From Sphingomonas sp. NFR04 (lineage in GTDB: Bacteria > Pseudomonadota > Alphaproteobacteria > Sphingomonadales > Sphingomonadaceae): DNA of 64,000 bases. Where the stretch lies: NCBI RefSeq assembly GCF_900114095.1, contig NZ_FORV01000001.1, positions 310,001 to 374,000 of the forward strand, in the 5' to 3' direction. Under the pieces are notes generated by a model that saw only the letters and a list, made by a program, of their open reading frames with translations, ran no database searches and was not told the DNA's origin. Positions within the stretch are counted from its first letter, which is position 1; each line of letters opens with the position of its first letter. A program made the translations under genes and the position numbers. Positions 36,070-46,056 of this stretch are shown here, one piece after another.

Positions 36070-36486
36070 TTAGCGAATGAGCACCGGCGCCAATACCTCC
36101 AGGAACGGCAAATCCGCCGGCGGCATCGGCAGGCGCTGCAGCGTCGCCATGTCCGCCCACGCCAGCGCGCTGGCATGGCGGGGCTCCGGCACCCCCTCCC
36201 AGCGATCCAGCCGGTAGAGCAGCAGCACCAGGTGCCGGTCGGCGAGCGGTACGCTGGCGAAAGTGAGCGGCACCAGCGCGGCGGGATCGACGGTGACGCC
36301 CAGTTCCTCGTCCAGCTCGCGGGCGAGCGCGGCCTCGGGGCTTTCGCCCGGCTCGATCTTGCCGCCGGGGAACTCCCACAGTCCCGCCAGCGCCGTGCCC
36401 TCCGGGCGCTGCTGCACCAGCACGCGTCCGTCCTCGATCATCGCCGCTGCCACCACCAGCAGCATCGGCCCTGCCGCGCTCACCAC
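36070..36486 (-). CDS. MutT-like Nudix hydrolase
   Basis: A 138-aa protein with a complete Nudix box, GGKIEPGESPEAALARELDEELGV region (GX5EX7REUXEEXGU), preceded by LAGLWEFP as in MutT. Probably an 8-oxo-dGTP diphosphatase that clears oxidised nucleotides. The start is GTG 36486 or GTG 36483. Confidence 0.88.
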   Translation of the reverse strand: MVSAAGPMLLVVAAAMIEDGRVLVQQRPEGTALAGLWEFPGGKIEPGESPEAALARELDEELGVTVDPAALVPLTFASVPLADRHLVLLLYRLDRWEGVPEPRHASALAWADMATLQRLPMPPADLPFLEVLAPVLIR

Positions 36487-36559
36487 CGCCTCTCGCTAAT
36501 CACTTCGCAACCAAATCCTGACAGAATCTCCAGCGGTTATTGACTGAGATTGGTTGTCG

Positions 36560-36745
36560 ATGCGAGCCTTGATCCACGCCCTGCGCGCGCTTTTCCACGC
36601 CGATCGCGGCGCCACCGCCGTCGAATACGGACTGATCATCGCGATGATCGTGCTGGCGATGGTCGGCGCGCTCAGCCTGTTCGGCAACACCGCGACCTCG
36701 ATGTGGAACAATGTTTCGCAACAGGTTCAGGACGCCGGGCACTAA
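36560..36745 (+). CDS. flp: Flp/Fap-type pilin 1
   Basis: A 61-aa class IVb pilin: short basic leader, processing site before ATAVEYGLIIAMIVLAM (the Flp motif with Glu5-Tyr6), then a short C-terminus. ATG 36560 is preferred to TTG 36554. It diverges from the two downstream copies after the helix (GALSLFGNTATSMWNNV). No tadABC or cpa genes occur in the window. Confidence 0.88.
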   Translation: MRALIHALRALFHADRGATAVEYGLIIAMIVLAMVGALSLFGNTATSMWNNVSQQVQDAGH

Positions 36746-36871
36746 ACCGCGTAAACCATTCGGTAAGCACGCGATTTAGCTGGTTCTTAACCCCTCTTCT
36801 CTAAGGTCGCATGGCCCTGTCGGTGTCCCGACGGGCCGGTGTTTGAAGTTTCTGGGACGATGGAGACGGCT

Positions 36872-37036
36872 ATGCTTAAGATTCGCAAGTTCATCAAGAA
36901 TTCCAAGGCCGCCACGGCCATCGAGTACGGCCTGATCGCCGCGCTGATCGCCGTCGCCGCGATCGCCGCGATGAAGGGTCTGGGCAGCAGCCTCAACAAC
37001 ACCTTCACGACCGTCAGCAACAGCATGAAGGGCTGA
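36872..37036 (+). CDS. flp: Flp-type pilin 2
   Basis: This 54-aa Flp pilin has the processed region TAIEYGLIAALIAVAAIA and a C-terminus NNTFTTVSNSMKG. ATG 36872 has a ggag ribosome-binding site 7 bp upstream. It is nearly identical in its C-terminal half to pilin 3. Confidence 0.9.
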   Translation: MLKIRKFIKNSKAATAIEYGLIAALIAVAAIAAMKGLGSSLNNTFTTVSNSMKG

Positions 37037-37115
37037 TCGCCGTCATTTCGATCGATCCGGTGATGGAGGCGCTGCCGGGCATCTCCTCACCGCGATCACG
37101 AGAAAGGTTTTTCGG

Positions 37116-37283
37116 ATGAAGACGCTTCGCAAGCTGGTCGCCCAACGCAAGGGCGCGACGGCGATCGAATATGGCCTGATCGCCGCCCTGATCGCCGTTG
37201 CGGCGATTGCCGCGATGCAGGGTTTGGGCGGCAGCCTCAACAACACCTTCACGACGGTCAGCAACGAAATGAAGCCGTCCTAA
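37116..37283 (+). CDS. flp: Flp-type pilin 3
   Basis: A 55-aa pilin, MKTLRKLVAQRKGATAIEYG then LIAALIAVAAIAAMQGLGGS, ending EMKPS. A ribosome-binding site (agaaagg) precedes ATG 37116. It arose by tandem duplication with pilin 2, with several changes, and a strong bidirectional terminator follows. Confidence 0.9.
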   Translation: MKTLRKLVAQRKGATAIEYGLIAALIAVAAIAAMQGLGGSLNNTFTTVSNEMKPS

Positions 37284-37305
37284 GCGACGCCTTCGCTTCG
37301 ACGGA

Positions 37306-37337
37306 AAAAGGGGCTGAGCAGCGCGTCAGCCCCTTTT
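37306..37337. terminator. Bidirectional rho-independent terminator
   Basis: A 12-bp perfect stem AAAAGGGGCTGA/TCAGCCCCTTTT with an 8-nt loop gives U-tracts in both directions. It closes the pilin cluster on the plus strand and accA on the minus strand. Confidence 0.85.
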
Positions 37338-37343
37338 CTGTTT

Positions 37344-38291
37344 TCAGAGGCGGCCCATCGCCAGGAACTTGGCGCGGCGGGCCTGGCGCAGCGACTCGGG
37401 CGACATCGCCGCGAGGTCGGCCAGCGCCTTCTCGATCGCGTCGCCCAGCCCCTGCACCGCCTGGCCCGGCGCGCGATGCGCCCCGCCCAGCGGCTCGGGG
37501 ACGATGCCGTCGATCACCTTCAGCTCCTTCAGGTGCTGCGCGGTGACCTTCATCGCCTCGGCGGCGTCGGCCGCCTTGTCGGCGGTGCGCCACAGGATCG
37601 AGGCGCAGCCCTCCGGCGAGATCACCGAATAGACCGCATGCTCCATCATCAGCACCTGGTTGCCCGCGGCGAGCGCCACCGCGCCGCCCGAGCCGCCCTC
37701 GCCGAGGATCGAGGCGACCAGCGGCACGCCCAGCGACAGGCAGGTCTCGGTCGAGCGCGCGATCGCCTCGGCCTGGCCGCGCTCTTCGGCCTGGACGCCG
37801 GGGAACGCGCCCGAGGTGTCGACCAAAGTGATCACCGGGATGCCGAAACGGTCGGCGAGCTTCATCAGGCGGATCGCCTTGCGATAGCCCTCGGGCTTGC
37901 CCATGCCGAAATTATGCTTGAGCCGGCTGGCGGTATCGTCGCCCTTCTCATGCCCGATCACCATCACGCGGCGGCCGCGGAACCGGCCGAGCCCGCCGAT
38001 GATCGCAGCGTCGTCGGCAAAGGCGCGGTCGCCGCCCAGCGGCATGAAGTCTTCGATCAGCCCGGCGACATAATGCTTGAAGTGCGGGCGCTCGGGATGG
38101 CGGGCGACCTGCGTCTTCTGCCACGGCGTCAGCCGGGCATAGGTGTCGAGCAGCAGCTTGTCCGACTTGGCCTGGAGCGGGGCGATCTCGGCGGCGATGT
38201 CCACGTCGCCGCCCTGGGCGGCGCTGCGCAGCTCGTCGATCTTGCCCTGGAGCTCGGCGATCGGCTTCTCGAAGTCGAGGAATGTCGTCAT
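37344..38291 (-). CDS. accA: Acetyl-CoA carboxylase carboxyltransferase subunit alpha
   Basis: This 315-aa cytoplasmic enzyme starts [21 protein letters not shown]. The conserved [36 protein letters not shown] and [11 protein letters not shown] blocks of AccA are present. With AccD it transfers the carboxyl group from biotin to acetyl-CoA, the first step of fatty acid synthesis. The frame is open upstream, but ATG 38291 is the conserved start. Confidence 0.95.
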   Translation of the reverse strand: MTTFLDFEKPIAELQGKIDELRSAAQGGDVDIAAEIAPLQAKSDKLLLDTYARLTPWQKTQVARHPERPHFKHYVAGLIEDFMPLGGDRAFADDAAIIGGLGRFRGRRVMVIGHEKGDDTASRLKHNFGMGKPEGYRKAIRLMKLADRFGIPVITLVDTSGAFPGVQAEERGQAEAIARSTETCLSLGVPLVASILGEGGSGGAVALAAGNQVLMMEHAVYSVISPEGCASILWRTADKAADAAEAMKVTAQHLKELKVIDGIVPEPLGGAHRAPGQAVQGLGDAIEKALADLAAMSPESLRQARRAKFLAMGRL

Positions 38292-38366
38292 GCCGCAGGC
38301 GCTAACGGCCGCCGCGCTTCGCGTCAACGCGGGGCGCAGACGCACGGCCGCCCCCGATCGCAAAAC

Positions 38367-39278
38367 CTACCTGTTTCGGTGAGTCCCTTTCGCCAGCGCC
38401 TCGCCCAGCGGGTGCCGCGCATTGACCAGTTCGACCAGGCGGCGGCTGTCGACATGGGTATAGATTTCGGTCGTCGCGATATCGGCATGGCCGAGCATCG
38501 CCTGGAGCGCGCGCAGGTCGGCGCCCCCTTCCAGCAGATGCGTGGCGAAAGCGTGGCGGAGGACGTGCGGGCTCGCGCGCTCGGGCGGAATTCCCGCCAT
38601 CGCCGCCAGTGCGCGGACGATCTGGTAGAGGCGGACGCGCGTGAGGTGCTTCTTGCCCGAGGGGAACAGCCAGGGGCTGTCCGGCGGCACCTGCCCCCGC
38701 CACAACGCGACGGCGGCACGCGCGCGATCGGAGATCGGCACCAGCCGCTCGCGCCCGCCCTTGCCCTTGAGGATCAGGAACGGTCGATCGGGATGGATCG
38801 CGTTGCGCGGCAGCGACACCAGCTCGGTGGCGCGAAGCCCGGAGCCGTAGAGCAGCTCGATCAGCGCGGCGAGCCGCAGGTCGAGCGGATCGGGCGGCAC
38901 CCGCGCCTGACGCTCGGCGATCGCGGCGAACATCGCCTCGACATCGCCGGTGCTGAGGATCTTGGGCAGCCGCCGCGCGGCCCCGGGGCGCGGAAGCGCG
39001 GCGCCAGGATCGTCGGCGCGGTGCCCCTCCTCCGCGAGGAAGGCAAAGAAACGCCGCAACGCCGAGGACTTGCGCGCCACCGTCGCGCGCGCGAGCTCGG
39101 CCCAGCCGCCGGCGAGCCGCTCGATCTCCGCGCGGCCTGCACCGGCCAAGTCACCGCCCAGTGTCTCCGAGGCGAGGCGCAGGTCCGTGCCGTACGCGGC
39201 GATCGTGTTCGCCGCCGCCCCGGTCTCGGCGCGCAGCATTTCGAGGAAACGCTCGATCAGATCGCGATCGGCGCTCAC
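38367..39278 (-). CDS. xerD: Tyrosine recombinase XerD
   Basis: This 303-aa protein has an N-terminal SAM-like core-binding domain and a catalytic domain with GSGLRATELVSL (Arg I), LKGKGGRERLVPI (Lys), HVLRHAFATHLL (HxxR) and LGHADIATTEIYTHV (His and nucleophilic Tyr). XerC/XerD resolve chromosome dimers at dif. GTG 39278 overlaps the upstream stop by 4 bp (GTGA). Confidence 0.93.
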   Translation of the reverse strand: MSADRDLIERFLEMLRAETGAAANTIAAYGTDLRLASETLGGDLAGAGRAEIERLAGGWAELARATVARKSSALRRFFAFLAEEGHRADDPGAALPRPGAARRLPKILSTGDVEAMFAAIAERQARVPPDPLDLRLAALIELLYGSGLRATELVSLPRNAIHPDRPFLILKGKGGRERLVPISDRARAAVALWRGQVPPDSPWLFPSGKKHLTRVRLYQIVRALAAMAGIPPERASPHVLRHAFATHLLEGGADLRALQAMLGHADIATTEIYTHVDSRRLVELVNARHPLGEALAKGTHRNR

Positions 39279-41086
39279 TCGGCGCGCGTGACCGCCTCCA
39301 CGGCGATCATCCGGGCGTAATTGGCCATCCCCGCCGCCCGCATCGCCGCGACGATGTGGTAGAGGGCCTCGGGCGTTACCTGATCCCAGCGCGGCGACTG
39401 CATGCCGACCCCGGCGAGCAGCGCGACCATGCCGGGCTGGTTGGCCGCGCCCGCGCGATCGATCGCCTGGGTCCAGGCGTTGACGCCGCCGATGCCGACC
39501 TTGGTCGCCTCCGCCCCGCGCTGCGCATCGGAAGAGGACAACCGACCGAGCCCCGCCAGCCCGGCGAGCAGCATCGCCGCCTTGCGTGGGCTGGCAGCGC
39601 CTGCGTAGCGCTCGAAATCGCTGTAGCCGATCGGGCCACCGCCCTCGGCGAGCGCGAGCAGCGCCCAGCCCTCGCTGCCCGGCGCGACCACGCCGCGCCA
39701 CTGGAGCGCGGCCGAATCATAGCCGGCAGAGAGCATCGACGCGATCAGCCGGTCGGGCTCGGCGGCGTTCTTGTTCGCCGGGATCCAGGCAGCTGCCTTG
39801 GCGGTCAGCACCAGCCGGGCGTAGCGCAGACGCGGGCTATCGGGAGCGTCCCACAGGCTCTTCATCGCCTGCACCCGCTCGGCCGCCGAGCCGGTATAGG
39901 CGGCACGCAGGGCGCGCACGGTCTTCTGCAGCGGATCGGGCACATCGCTCGCCTGGTCGAGCTCGGCATAGAGATCGACCAGCGCGGCGTTGGACAGCAC
40001 GCCCGCCGCCGCCGCCAGTTCGGCCGCGCCGGCGCGGTTCACCGGCGACACCGCGGGCGACAGCGCCTGCCAGTAGCGGAATTCCGGACCCACCGTGGCA
40101 AAGAGATTGTCAGGGATGTCCACCCCCGCCGCGGTCGCCATGCCGAAGCGCCAGGCGGAGAGCGCGGGCACGCCCACCCAGTCGATCGTCACCGCGCGCC
40201 GCGAATCGGCGCCCATGCCCACCACCTTGGTGGCGAGCAGCGTATCAAGGTCGTTGCGAGGCTTGCCCTTGCTTGCCGCATCGAGCCGCTGGTCCGCCTC
40301 GCTTGGCTTGCCGGCCAGCCCTGCGCAGATCGCCTGCGCCAGCGCCCAGCCACGATCGGGAATGTTGGACGCCGCATCGTCGACAATCGGGCAGACCGAC
40401 GCCGGATCGCCGGTCGCCAGCGCGACCTGCATCGCGACGCGATCGAGCGCATTGGTGTAATCGTCGATGTCGACATAGCTGACGAGCCCGCGCGCGGCGG
40501 TTGCCTCGCCCATGCGGAGCAGCAGCCAGGCACGCTCGGCGGCATAGTCGGCGCCGTCGACCCCGCGCGGGGTATCGAGCGGCGACATCAGCGCGCGGCG
40601 CAGCGCGATCGACACCCAGCGCGAAGCGACCGGCGCGTCGAGCCGGCGCATCAGCGTCACCTGGGTGGCGCCCGCCACGTCCCCGAACGCATCGGCCGGG
40701 AACGGCGCATTGCCCGCCGCCAGGATACCGATGCGGTTCAGCGGCCGACGCACGCCCTTGGGCAGGTCATATTGCGAGAGGTCGACCGCGGGCGCCGCCA
40801 CGGCGGTGGCGTTGCTTTCCTCCACGTCGAACGCGTCGGGCCCCATGTCGACGCCGACCGGCGCCACGTCACCGCTCGGCGACGGCGCCGCGGCCGGTGC
40901 TGCGCTGGACGTGGGACTCGGGCTCGGACGCGCAGAAGGCTGCGGCCGCGGCGTCGGCTGGTCGAAGCCGGGCGGCAACAGCGATTCGGGCGCTTTCTGC
41001 TGCTGGCTGAACGCCGGCACGCCGATCGCGGCGAGCAGCGCCGCGGCGATCGCGAGCCGGGACGCCCTAGTTGGCGAGGTTTTCAA
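39275..41086 (-). CDS. Periplasmic helical-repeat-like protein
   Basis: This 603-aa protein has a signal peptide (LAIAAALLAAIGVPAFS), a Pro/Ala/Ser-rich linker (residues 35-75) and an all-helical Ala/Leu-rich body suggesting TPR-like repeats. It starts at TTG 41086, 20 bp inside the end of the 45-aa membrane gene, and its stop overlaps xerD. No family name can be given. Co-transcription with xerD is likely. Confidence 0.75.
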   Translation of the reverse strand: MKTSPTRASRLAIAAALLAAIGVPAFSQQQKAPESLLPPGFDQPTPRPQPSARPSPSPTSSAAPAAAPSPSGDVAPVGVDMGPDAFDVEESNATAVAAPAVDLSQYDLPKGVRRPLNRIGILAAGNAPFPADAFGDVAGATQVTLMRRLDAPVASRWVSIALRRALMSPLDTPRGVDGADYAAERAWLLLRMGEATAARGLVSYVDIDDYTNALDRVAMQVALATGDPASVCPIVDDAASNIPDRGWALAQAICAGLAGKPSEADQRLDAASKGKPRNDLDTLLATKVVGMGADSRRAVTIDWVGVPALSAWRFGMATAAGVDIPDNLFATVGPEFRYWQALSPAVSPVNRAGAAELAAAAGVLSNAALVDLYAELDQASDVPDPLQKTVRALRAAYTGSAAERVQAMKSLWDAPDSPRLRYARLVLTAKAAAWIPANKNAAEPDRLIASMLSAGYDSAALQWRGVVAPGSEGWALLALAEGGGPIGYSDFERYAGAASPRKAAMLLAGLAGLGRLSSSDAQRGAEATKVGIGGVNAWTQAIDRAGAANQPGMVALLAGVGMQSPRWDQVTPEALYHIVAAMRAAGMANYARMIAVEAVTRAE

Positions 41087-41204
41087 GCGCGACCGCCTTC
41101 TCCATGCGCACCGGCTCCTTGACGGTGTTGCGGCCGGCCAGCGCGAACATGCCGCCCACCAGAACCACCAGAATCACGAGCAACACGACAAGCATACGCG
41201 GCAT
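41067..41204 (-). CDS. 45-aa single-pass membrane protein
   Basis: ATG 41204 opens a 45-codon frame: MPRMLVVLLVILVVLVGG forms one transmembrane helix, followed by a basic/polar tail ending ALENLAN. The next gene starts 20 bp before its stop in another frame. Coding is supported by the overlap and the clear helix. Confidence 0.65.
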   Translation of the reverse strand: MPRMLVVLLVILVVLVGGMFALAGRNTVKEPVRMEKAVALENLAN

Positions 41205-41278
41205 GAAAAACAGTCCATTCCTTGAGCGGTACGGGCCTTTTGCCCGAGACGGGTCCTCGCTGTATAGCCCTTCGCACG

Positions 41279-41818
41279 ATGTTACAAACGCATGCGCAAT
41301 TGAACAGCTGGACCGGCAAGCCGATCGTATTGGTGGGGCTGATGGGTGCCGGCAAAACCACGGTGGGGCGCCGCCTCGCCCAGCGCCTGCGGCTGCCCTT
41401 CGTCGATGCCGATGCGGAAATCGAATCGGCGGCGGGCATGTCGGTCTCGGACATCTTCGCCAAATTCGGCGAACCGCATTTCCGCGACGGCGAACGGCGG
41501 GTGATCGCCCGGCTGGTCGACGGCACGCCCAAGGTGATCGCCACCGGCGGCGGCGCGTTCATCAACGACGAGACGCGGGCGCTGATCCTCGACCAGGCGA
41601 TTTCGATCTGGCTCGATGCCGAGCCTTCGGTGCTGGCGGACCGGGTGCGGCGGCGGGATACGCGCCCGCTACTCCGCGGCAAGGACCCGCTGGCGACGCT
41701 GACCGAGCTCGCCAGGGCACGAAACCCGTTTTACGCGCTTGCGCAGATCCGCGTCTCCAGCGTAGCCGCACCGCACGAAACCACCGTCGAAGCGATCCTG
41801 AAGGCCCTGCGCAAGTGA
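41279..41818 (+). CDS. aroK: Shikimate kinase
   Basis: A 179-aa P-loop kinase with Walker A GLMGAGKTT (residues 20-28), shikimate-binding residues in FVDADAEIESAAGMSVSDIF and ATGGGAF, and the lid RRRDTRPLLRG. It phosphorylates shikimate in aromatic amino acid synthesis. Its stop overlaps aroB (GTGA). Confidence 0.95.
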   Translation: MLQTHAQLNSWTGKPIVLVGLMGAGKTTVGRRLAQRLRLPFVDADAEIESAAGMSVSDIFAKFGEPHFRDGERRVIARLVDGTPKVIATGGGAFINDETRALILDQAISIWLDAEPSVLADRVRRRDTRPLLRGKDPLATLTELARARNPFYALAQIRVSSVAAPHETTVEAILKALRK

Positions 41819-42915
41819 CCACCATCCCCGTAGCCCTGGGCGCACGCAGCTATGACGTGCGCATCGAACCCGGCTTGCTCGCGCGTGCCGGCGAAGTCCT
41901 CGCCCCGCTGTCGCGCGGTCGTGCGATGCCGATCATCACCGACACCAACCTGTCGGCGCATTGCGAGACGCTGGTCGCGAGCCTCGCCGCGGCGGGTGTG
42001 AGCGCGCCGGTGCTGACGCTCCCGGCGGGCGAAAGCACCAAGAGCTGGGCACAACTCGAATCGGTGACCGACTGGCTGCTCGAACAGGGCGTGGTCCGCA
42101 GCGATCACGTGATCGCGCTGGGCGGCGGCGTGATCGGCGATCTGGTCGGCTTCGCGACGAGCATCCTCAAGCGCGGCTGCAACTTCGTCCAGATCCCCAC
42201 CACGCTGCTGGCGCAGGTCGACAGCTCCGTGGGCGGCAAGACAGCGATCAATTCCAGGGCGGGCAAGAACCTGATCGGCGCATTCCACCAGCCCTCGGTG
42301 GTGCTGATCGACCCGCAGGTGCTCGACAGCCTGCCCCAGCGCGAGCTGCGCGCGGGCTATGCCGAAGTGGCGAAATACGGGCTGATCGACGATGCCGGGT
42401 TCTTCGCCTGGTGCGAGGCCAATGCCGCCGCGCTGTTCGCGGGCGATCCGGCGGCGCGAGCGCATGCGATCGGCCATTCGGTAGCCGCCAAGGCGCGGAT
42501 CGTCGCCGCTGACGAGCGCGAGACGACCGGCACGCGGGCACTGCTCAACCTGGGCCATACCTTCGGGCATGCGCTGGAGGCCGAGACCGGCTTCTCCGAC
42601 AAGCTGCTCCACGGCGAGGCGGTAGCGGCGGGTATGGCGCTCGCCTTCGCCTTCTCGGCGGAGATGGGCCTGTGCCCGGCGGAGGACGCCGAGCGCGTGG
42701 CGGCACATCTGCAGTCGGTGGGGCTGCCGGACGGGCTTGCCGCGGCGGGCGTAACAGCGGACGGCGCGACGCTGGTCGGGCACATGCTCCACGACAAGAA
42801 GATGGAGGGCAGCACCCTGCCCTTCCTGCTCGCCCGCGGCCTCGGGCGGACCTATCTCGACAAGACCGTGGACCTGACCAAGGTCGCGGCCTTCCTGGAC
42901 ACGCAGCGCCCCTGA
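41815..42915 (+). CDS. aroB: 3-dehydroquinate synthase
   Basis: This 366-aa enzyme has the NAD-binding block ALGGGVIGDLVGFATSILKRG, metal ligands in NLGHTFGHALEAETG and LLHGEAVAAGMALA, and PTTLLAQVDSSVGGKTAIN. It converts DAHP to 3-dehydroquinate. GTG 41815 is fixed by the 4-bp overlap with aroK, the usual aroKB order. Confidence 0.96.
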   Translation: MTTIPVALGARSYDVRIEPGLLARAGEVLAPLSRGRAMPIITDTNLSAHCETLVASLAAAGVSAPVLTLPAGESTKSWAQLESVTDWLLEQGVVRSDHVIALGGGVIGDLVGFATSILKRGCNFVQIPTTLLAQVDSSVGGKTAINSRAGKNLIGAFHQPSVVLIDPQVLDSLPQRELRAGYAEVAKYGLIDDAGFFAWCEANAAALFAGDPAARAHAIGHSVAAKARIVAADERETTGTRALLNLGHTFGHALEAETGFSDKLLHGEAVAAGMALAFAFSAEMGLCPAEDAERVAAHLQSVGLPDGLAAAGVTADGATLVGHMLHDKKMEGSTLPFLLARGLGRTYLDKTVDLTKVAAFLDTQRP

Positions 42916-42918
42916 ATT

Positions 42919-43080
42919 CCTCCCCGGTACGGGGAGGGGGACCAAGACGCGCAGCGGCTTGGTGGAGGGGCCGCCGCGCCAGCGGCGGGGTTCCCGCGGG
43001 TGGAGCGCGCCCCGCGCCTGACGGCGCGGCCCCTCCACCCCGCGGCTACGCCGCGCGGTCCCCCTCCCCGTACCGGGAAG
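42919..43080. repeat. Long imperfect palindrome (REP-like) after aroB
   Basis: A 20-bp exact inverted repeat (42924-42943 with 43057-43076) closes a 113-nt inner region that is itself rich in inverted GC blocks. It sits between convergent genes and may act as a terminator or RNA stabiliser. Confidence 0.7.
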
Positions 43081-43084
43081 GATT

Positions 43085-44056
43085 TTAGCGGCGCCCTCGC
43101 TCGATCACCGCCGTCACCAGCGCGATGCGCTCCACATCCGCATAGGCTGCCGTCTCCAGCTCCTCGCCGAACACATCGGGGTCGATCTCTTCGTAGCGTA
43201 GCCGGCAGCCTTCCGCTGCGGCGAGCTGCATGAGCCGATCGTGCAACCCGTCCGCCCCGCGCACGATCGCGCTGCCGGTGTAGAGCAGGAACCGCCCGCC
43301 CGCGGCCAACCGCGGCACCGCCTCGCACGCCATCGCCAGCGCCACGCCGGCGCCGTGCAGATCCCCGCCGTCGCGATAGGCACGGCCGGCGGGATCGATG
43401 ATGTAGGGCGGGTTGGCCAGCACCAGATCGAGTTCGCCCGTGATACCGGACAGATCTTCGCCCTCCACGAACCGCGCCTCGATGCCCGCCGCCCGTGCAT
43501 TCACCCGCGCCAGCCGCAGCGCCGCCGGGTTGATGTCGGTCATCACGATGTCGACCTTCGGGCAGCGATGTGCGGCGGCGATTGCTCCCGCCCCAGCGCC
43601 CGTGCCGATATCGACCAGCGTCGAACCTTCGCGCTCGGGACACCGCCTTAGCTCGTTGGCGATGAAGCGGGTGAAGCGGTAGCTGTCCGGCCCGAAGAAC
43701 ACCGCATCGGTGTCGTCGGTCGGATAGGCGGAATGTACCAGCAGGTCGGGACCCAGCGTCGAGACGCGGACCTTGCTGCGCAGAAGCGCGCCCGCCCCCT
43801 CGATCAGCCCAGCCGCCTCCAGCGCCTCCAGCAGCGATGCGTCGAGCAGATCACGCGCAAAGGGCAGGCTCCAGCCGAAGACGTCGCGCAGGTCGGTGGC
43901 GCGCTGCCGGTCTGCCCGGGCGAGCACCCGCGCATGGGTGGCGGGCGTCGGGGTGATGAAGTGGTAGTCCTGCTGCTTGAGGTAAGCGATCAGGTCGCCC
44001 AACACGGTCGCCTCGTCCTCCGCCGCCACCGGCCGCTCCGCCACCATCGTTACCAT
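43085..44056 (-). CDS. HemK/PrmC-like class I methyltransferase
   Basis: This 323-aa protein has motif I VDIGTGAGAGAIAAA, motif II DIVMTDINPAALRLA and the N-methyltransferase motif LANPPYIIDPAGRAY, whose NPPY marks methylation of planar nitrogen (Gln, Asn, nucleobase). The N-terminal about 120 residues differ from PrmC, so the target is uncertain. Alternative starts are 44047 and 44083. Confidence 0.82.
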   Translation of the reverse strand: MVTMVAERPVAAEDEATVLGDLIAYLKQQDYHFITPTPATHARVLARADRQRATDLRDVFGWSLPFARDLLDASLLEALEAAGLIEGAGALLRSKVRVSTLGPDLLVHSAYPTDDTDAVFFGPDSYRFTRFIANELRRCPEREGSTLVDIGTGAGAGAIAAAHRCPKVDIVMTDINPAALRLARVNARAAGIEARFVEGEDLSGITGELDLVLANPPYIIDPAGRAYRDGGDLHGAGVALAMACEAVPRLAAGGRFLLYTGSAIVRGADGLHDRLMQLAAAEGCRLRYEEIDPDVFGEELETAAYADVERIALVTAVIERGRR

Positions 44057-44174
44057 GCGTACCCCCTGAATATCGTTGCGCATCAACGTTACGGGTTCGC
44101 AGAGGGTCCGGCGCCATGTGATTGATCCATGGCAAGCGCTTGCCCCCCGCCGCCCCAAGGCCTAGCTCCGTGCC

Positions 44175-46052
44175 ATGCGCATTCTAGCTCTCGCCCTCGC
44201 CGCTTCGACCATGCTCGTCTCCCCCGCCTTCGCCCAGCAGACCGCCCCCGCGCCGATCCTCACCACGCCCGAGGCGAAGGACGTGTGGACCTATGCGAAG
44301 CCCGAAGTCGCCCGCGTCACCCATGTCGCGCTCGACCTGAAAGCGGATTTCGCGCGCAAGACGCTCAGCGGTACCGCGACGCTCGACATCCTCGCCGCGG
44401 CGAACGCGACCGAGATCGTGCTCGACGACGACGGGCTCGTCATCGCCAAGGTGACCGACGCCACCGGCAAACCGCTGCCCTTCGCGATCGGCGCGGCCAA
44501 GCCCGATCTCGGGGCGCCGCTGACGGTGCAGCTGCAGGGCGCGCGCAGGATCGTGCTTCACTATGCGACTGCGCCCGGTGCCTCGGCGCTGCAATGGCTC
44601 GCGCCCGCGCTCACCGCGGGCAAGAAGAAACCCTACCTGTTCAGCCAGGGCCAGCCGATCAACAACCGCAGCTGGATCCCCACCCAGGACAGCCCCGGCA
44701 TCCGCCAGACCTGGTCCACCACGCTCACCGTCCCCGCCGATCTCGTCGCGGTGGCGAGCGGTACGCGGCTCGACGGCGCCAAGGGCGTACCGGCGGCCAA
44801 GGGCTGGCACAGCTTCCGCTTCCGCATGGACAAGCCGGTGCCGCCGTACCTGATCGCCTTCGCGGTCGGCGACCTCGCCTTCCAGCCCGTCGGCCCGCGC
44901 GCCGGCGTGTGGACCGAGCCGAGCATGCTCGCCGCCGCCGCGAAGGAGGTCGCCGATGTCGAGAAGATGATCGACGCGGCGCAGGCGCTCTACGGCCCCT
45001 ATCGCTGGGGCCGCTACGACATGCTCGTCCTACCGCCGAGCTTCCCCTATGGTGGCATGGAGAACCCCACCCTCACCTTCCTGACGCCGACGATCCTCAC
45101 CGGCGACCGCTCGAACGTCGACGTGGTGGCGCACGAGCTTGCGCATAGCTGGTCGGGCAATCTCGTCACCAACGCGACCTGGTCGGATTCGTGGCTCAAC
45201 GAGGGGTTCACGACCTATTTCGAGAACCGCATCATGGAGGCGGTGTACGGCAAGGAGCGCGCCGCGACCGACGCCGATCTGGAATGGGACGGCCTCCAGA
45301 AGGACATCGCCGATGCCGGCGGCATGGAGGCGCCGACGACGCGGCTGCACGGCGATCCCGGCGCGACCTTCGGCCAGCTCGACTATTTCAAGGGCTCCAC
45401 CTTCCTGCGCACGATCGAGCGAACGGTGGGCCGTACACGCTGGGACGTGTATCTGCGCGGCTATTTCGACCGCCACGCCTTCCAGCCGCAGACCACCGCG
45501 GGCTTCCTGGCGGACCTGCGCGCCAACCTGGTGAAGGGCGATGCCGGGCTCGAGGCCAATCTCCAGCTCGACAAATGGGCCTATGCCGCCGGGCTGCCGA
45601 ACAACGCGGTGCACGTCCAGTCGGCGACGCTGAAGGCGGTCGATGCCGCGCTCGCCGCGGTGAACGCCGGTGGGCCGATCTCGGCGGTGCATCCGCAGGG
45701 CTGGGCGACCCAGCAATGGCTGCGCTTCCTCAACGGCCTGAACCGCCAGCAGACGCCGGCGCGGCTCAAGGAGCTGGACGAGACGCTGGGGCTGTCGGCG
45801 TCGAACAACGCCTATGTCCGCTCGGCCTGGGGCGAGCTGGCGATCGCCAACCGCTATGATCCGGCCGTGCCGAGCATCGAAAAGCTGGTCGGCAGCGTCG
45901 GCCGCGGGCTGCTCATCTACCCGATCTACAAGGACCTGATGGCGCAGGGCGACTGGGGCAAGCCGATCGCGCGGCGCTTCTACGAGGCCTCGAAGGCGAG
46001 CTACCACCCCACCGTCGCGGCGGGCGTGGCCAAGATCGTCGGGGCGGAGTGA
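44175..46052 (+). CDS. Exported M1-family aminopeptidase
   Basis: This 625-aa protein has a signal peptide ending SPAFAQ. The M1 features are complete: [10 protein letters not shown] (substrate N-terminus binding), HELAH near residue 318 and the third zinc ligand in [11 protein letters not shown]. The C-terminal helical domain resembles leukotriene A4 hydrolase. It trims N-terminal residues from periplasmic peptides. Confidence 0.93.
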   Translation: MRILALALAASTMLVSPAFAQQTAPAPILTTPEAKDVWTYAKPEVARVTHVALDLKADFARKTLSGTATLDILAAANATEIVLDDDGLVIAKVTDATGKPLPFAIGAAKPDLGAPLTVQLQGARRIVLHYATAPGASALQWLAPALTAGKKKPYLFSQGQPINNRSWIPTQDSPGIRQTWSTTLTVPADLVAVASGTRLDGAKGVPAAKGWHSFRFRMDKPVPPYLIAFAVGDLAFQPVGPRAGVWTEPSMLAAAAKEVADVEKMIDAAQALYGPYRWGRYDMLVLPPSFPYGGMENPTLTFLTPTILTGDRSNVDVVAHELAHSWSGNLVTNATWSDSWLNEGFTTYFENRIMEAVYGKERAATDADLEWDGLQKDIADAGGMEAPTTRLHGDPGATFGQLDYFKGSTFLRTIERTVGRTRWDVYLRGYFDRHAFQPQTTAGFLADLRANLVKGDAGLEANLQLDKWAYAAGLPNNAVHVQSATLKAVDAALAAVNAGGPISAVHPQGWATQQWLRFLNGLNRQQTPARLKELDETLGLSASNNAYVRSAWGELAIANRYDPAVPSIEKLVGSVGRGLLIYPIYKDLMAQGDWGKPIARRFYEASKASYHPTVAAGVAKIVGAE

Positions 46053-46056
46053 TCCC

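Noticed and set aside
42919-43080. CRISPR-like array
   Set aside because: The repeats are inverted pairs with no regular direct repeat/spacer pattern and no cas genes.
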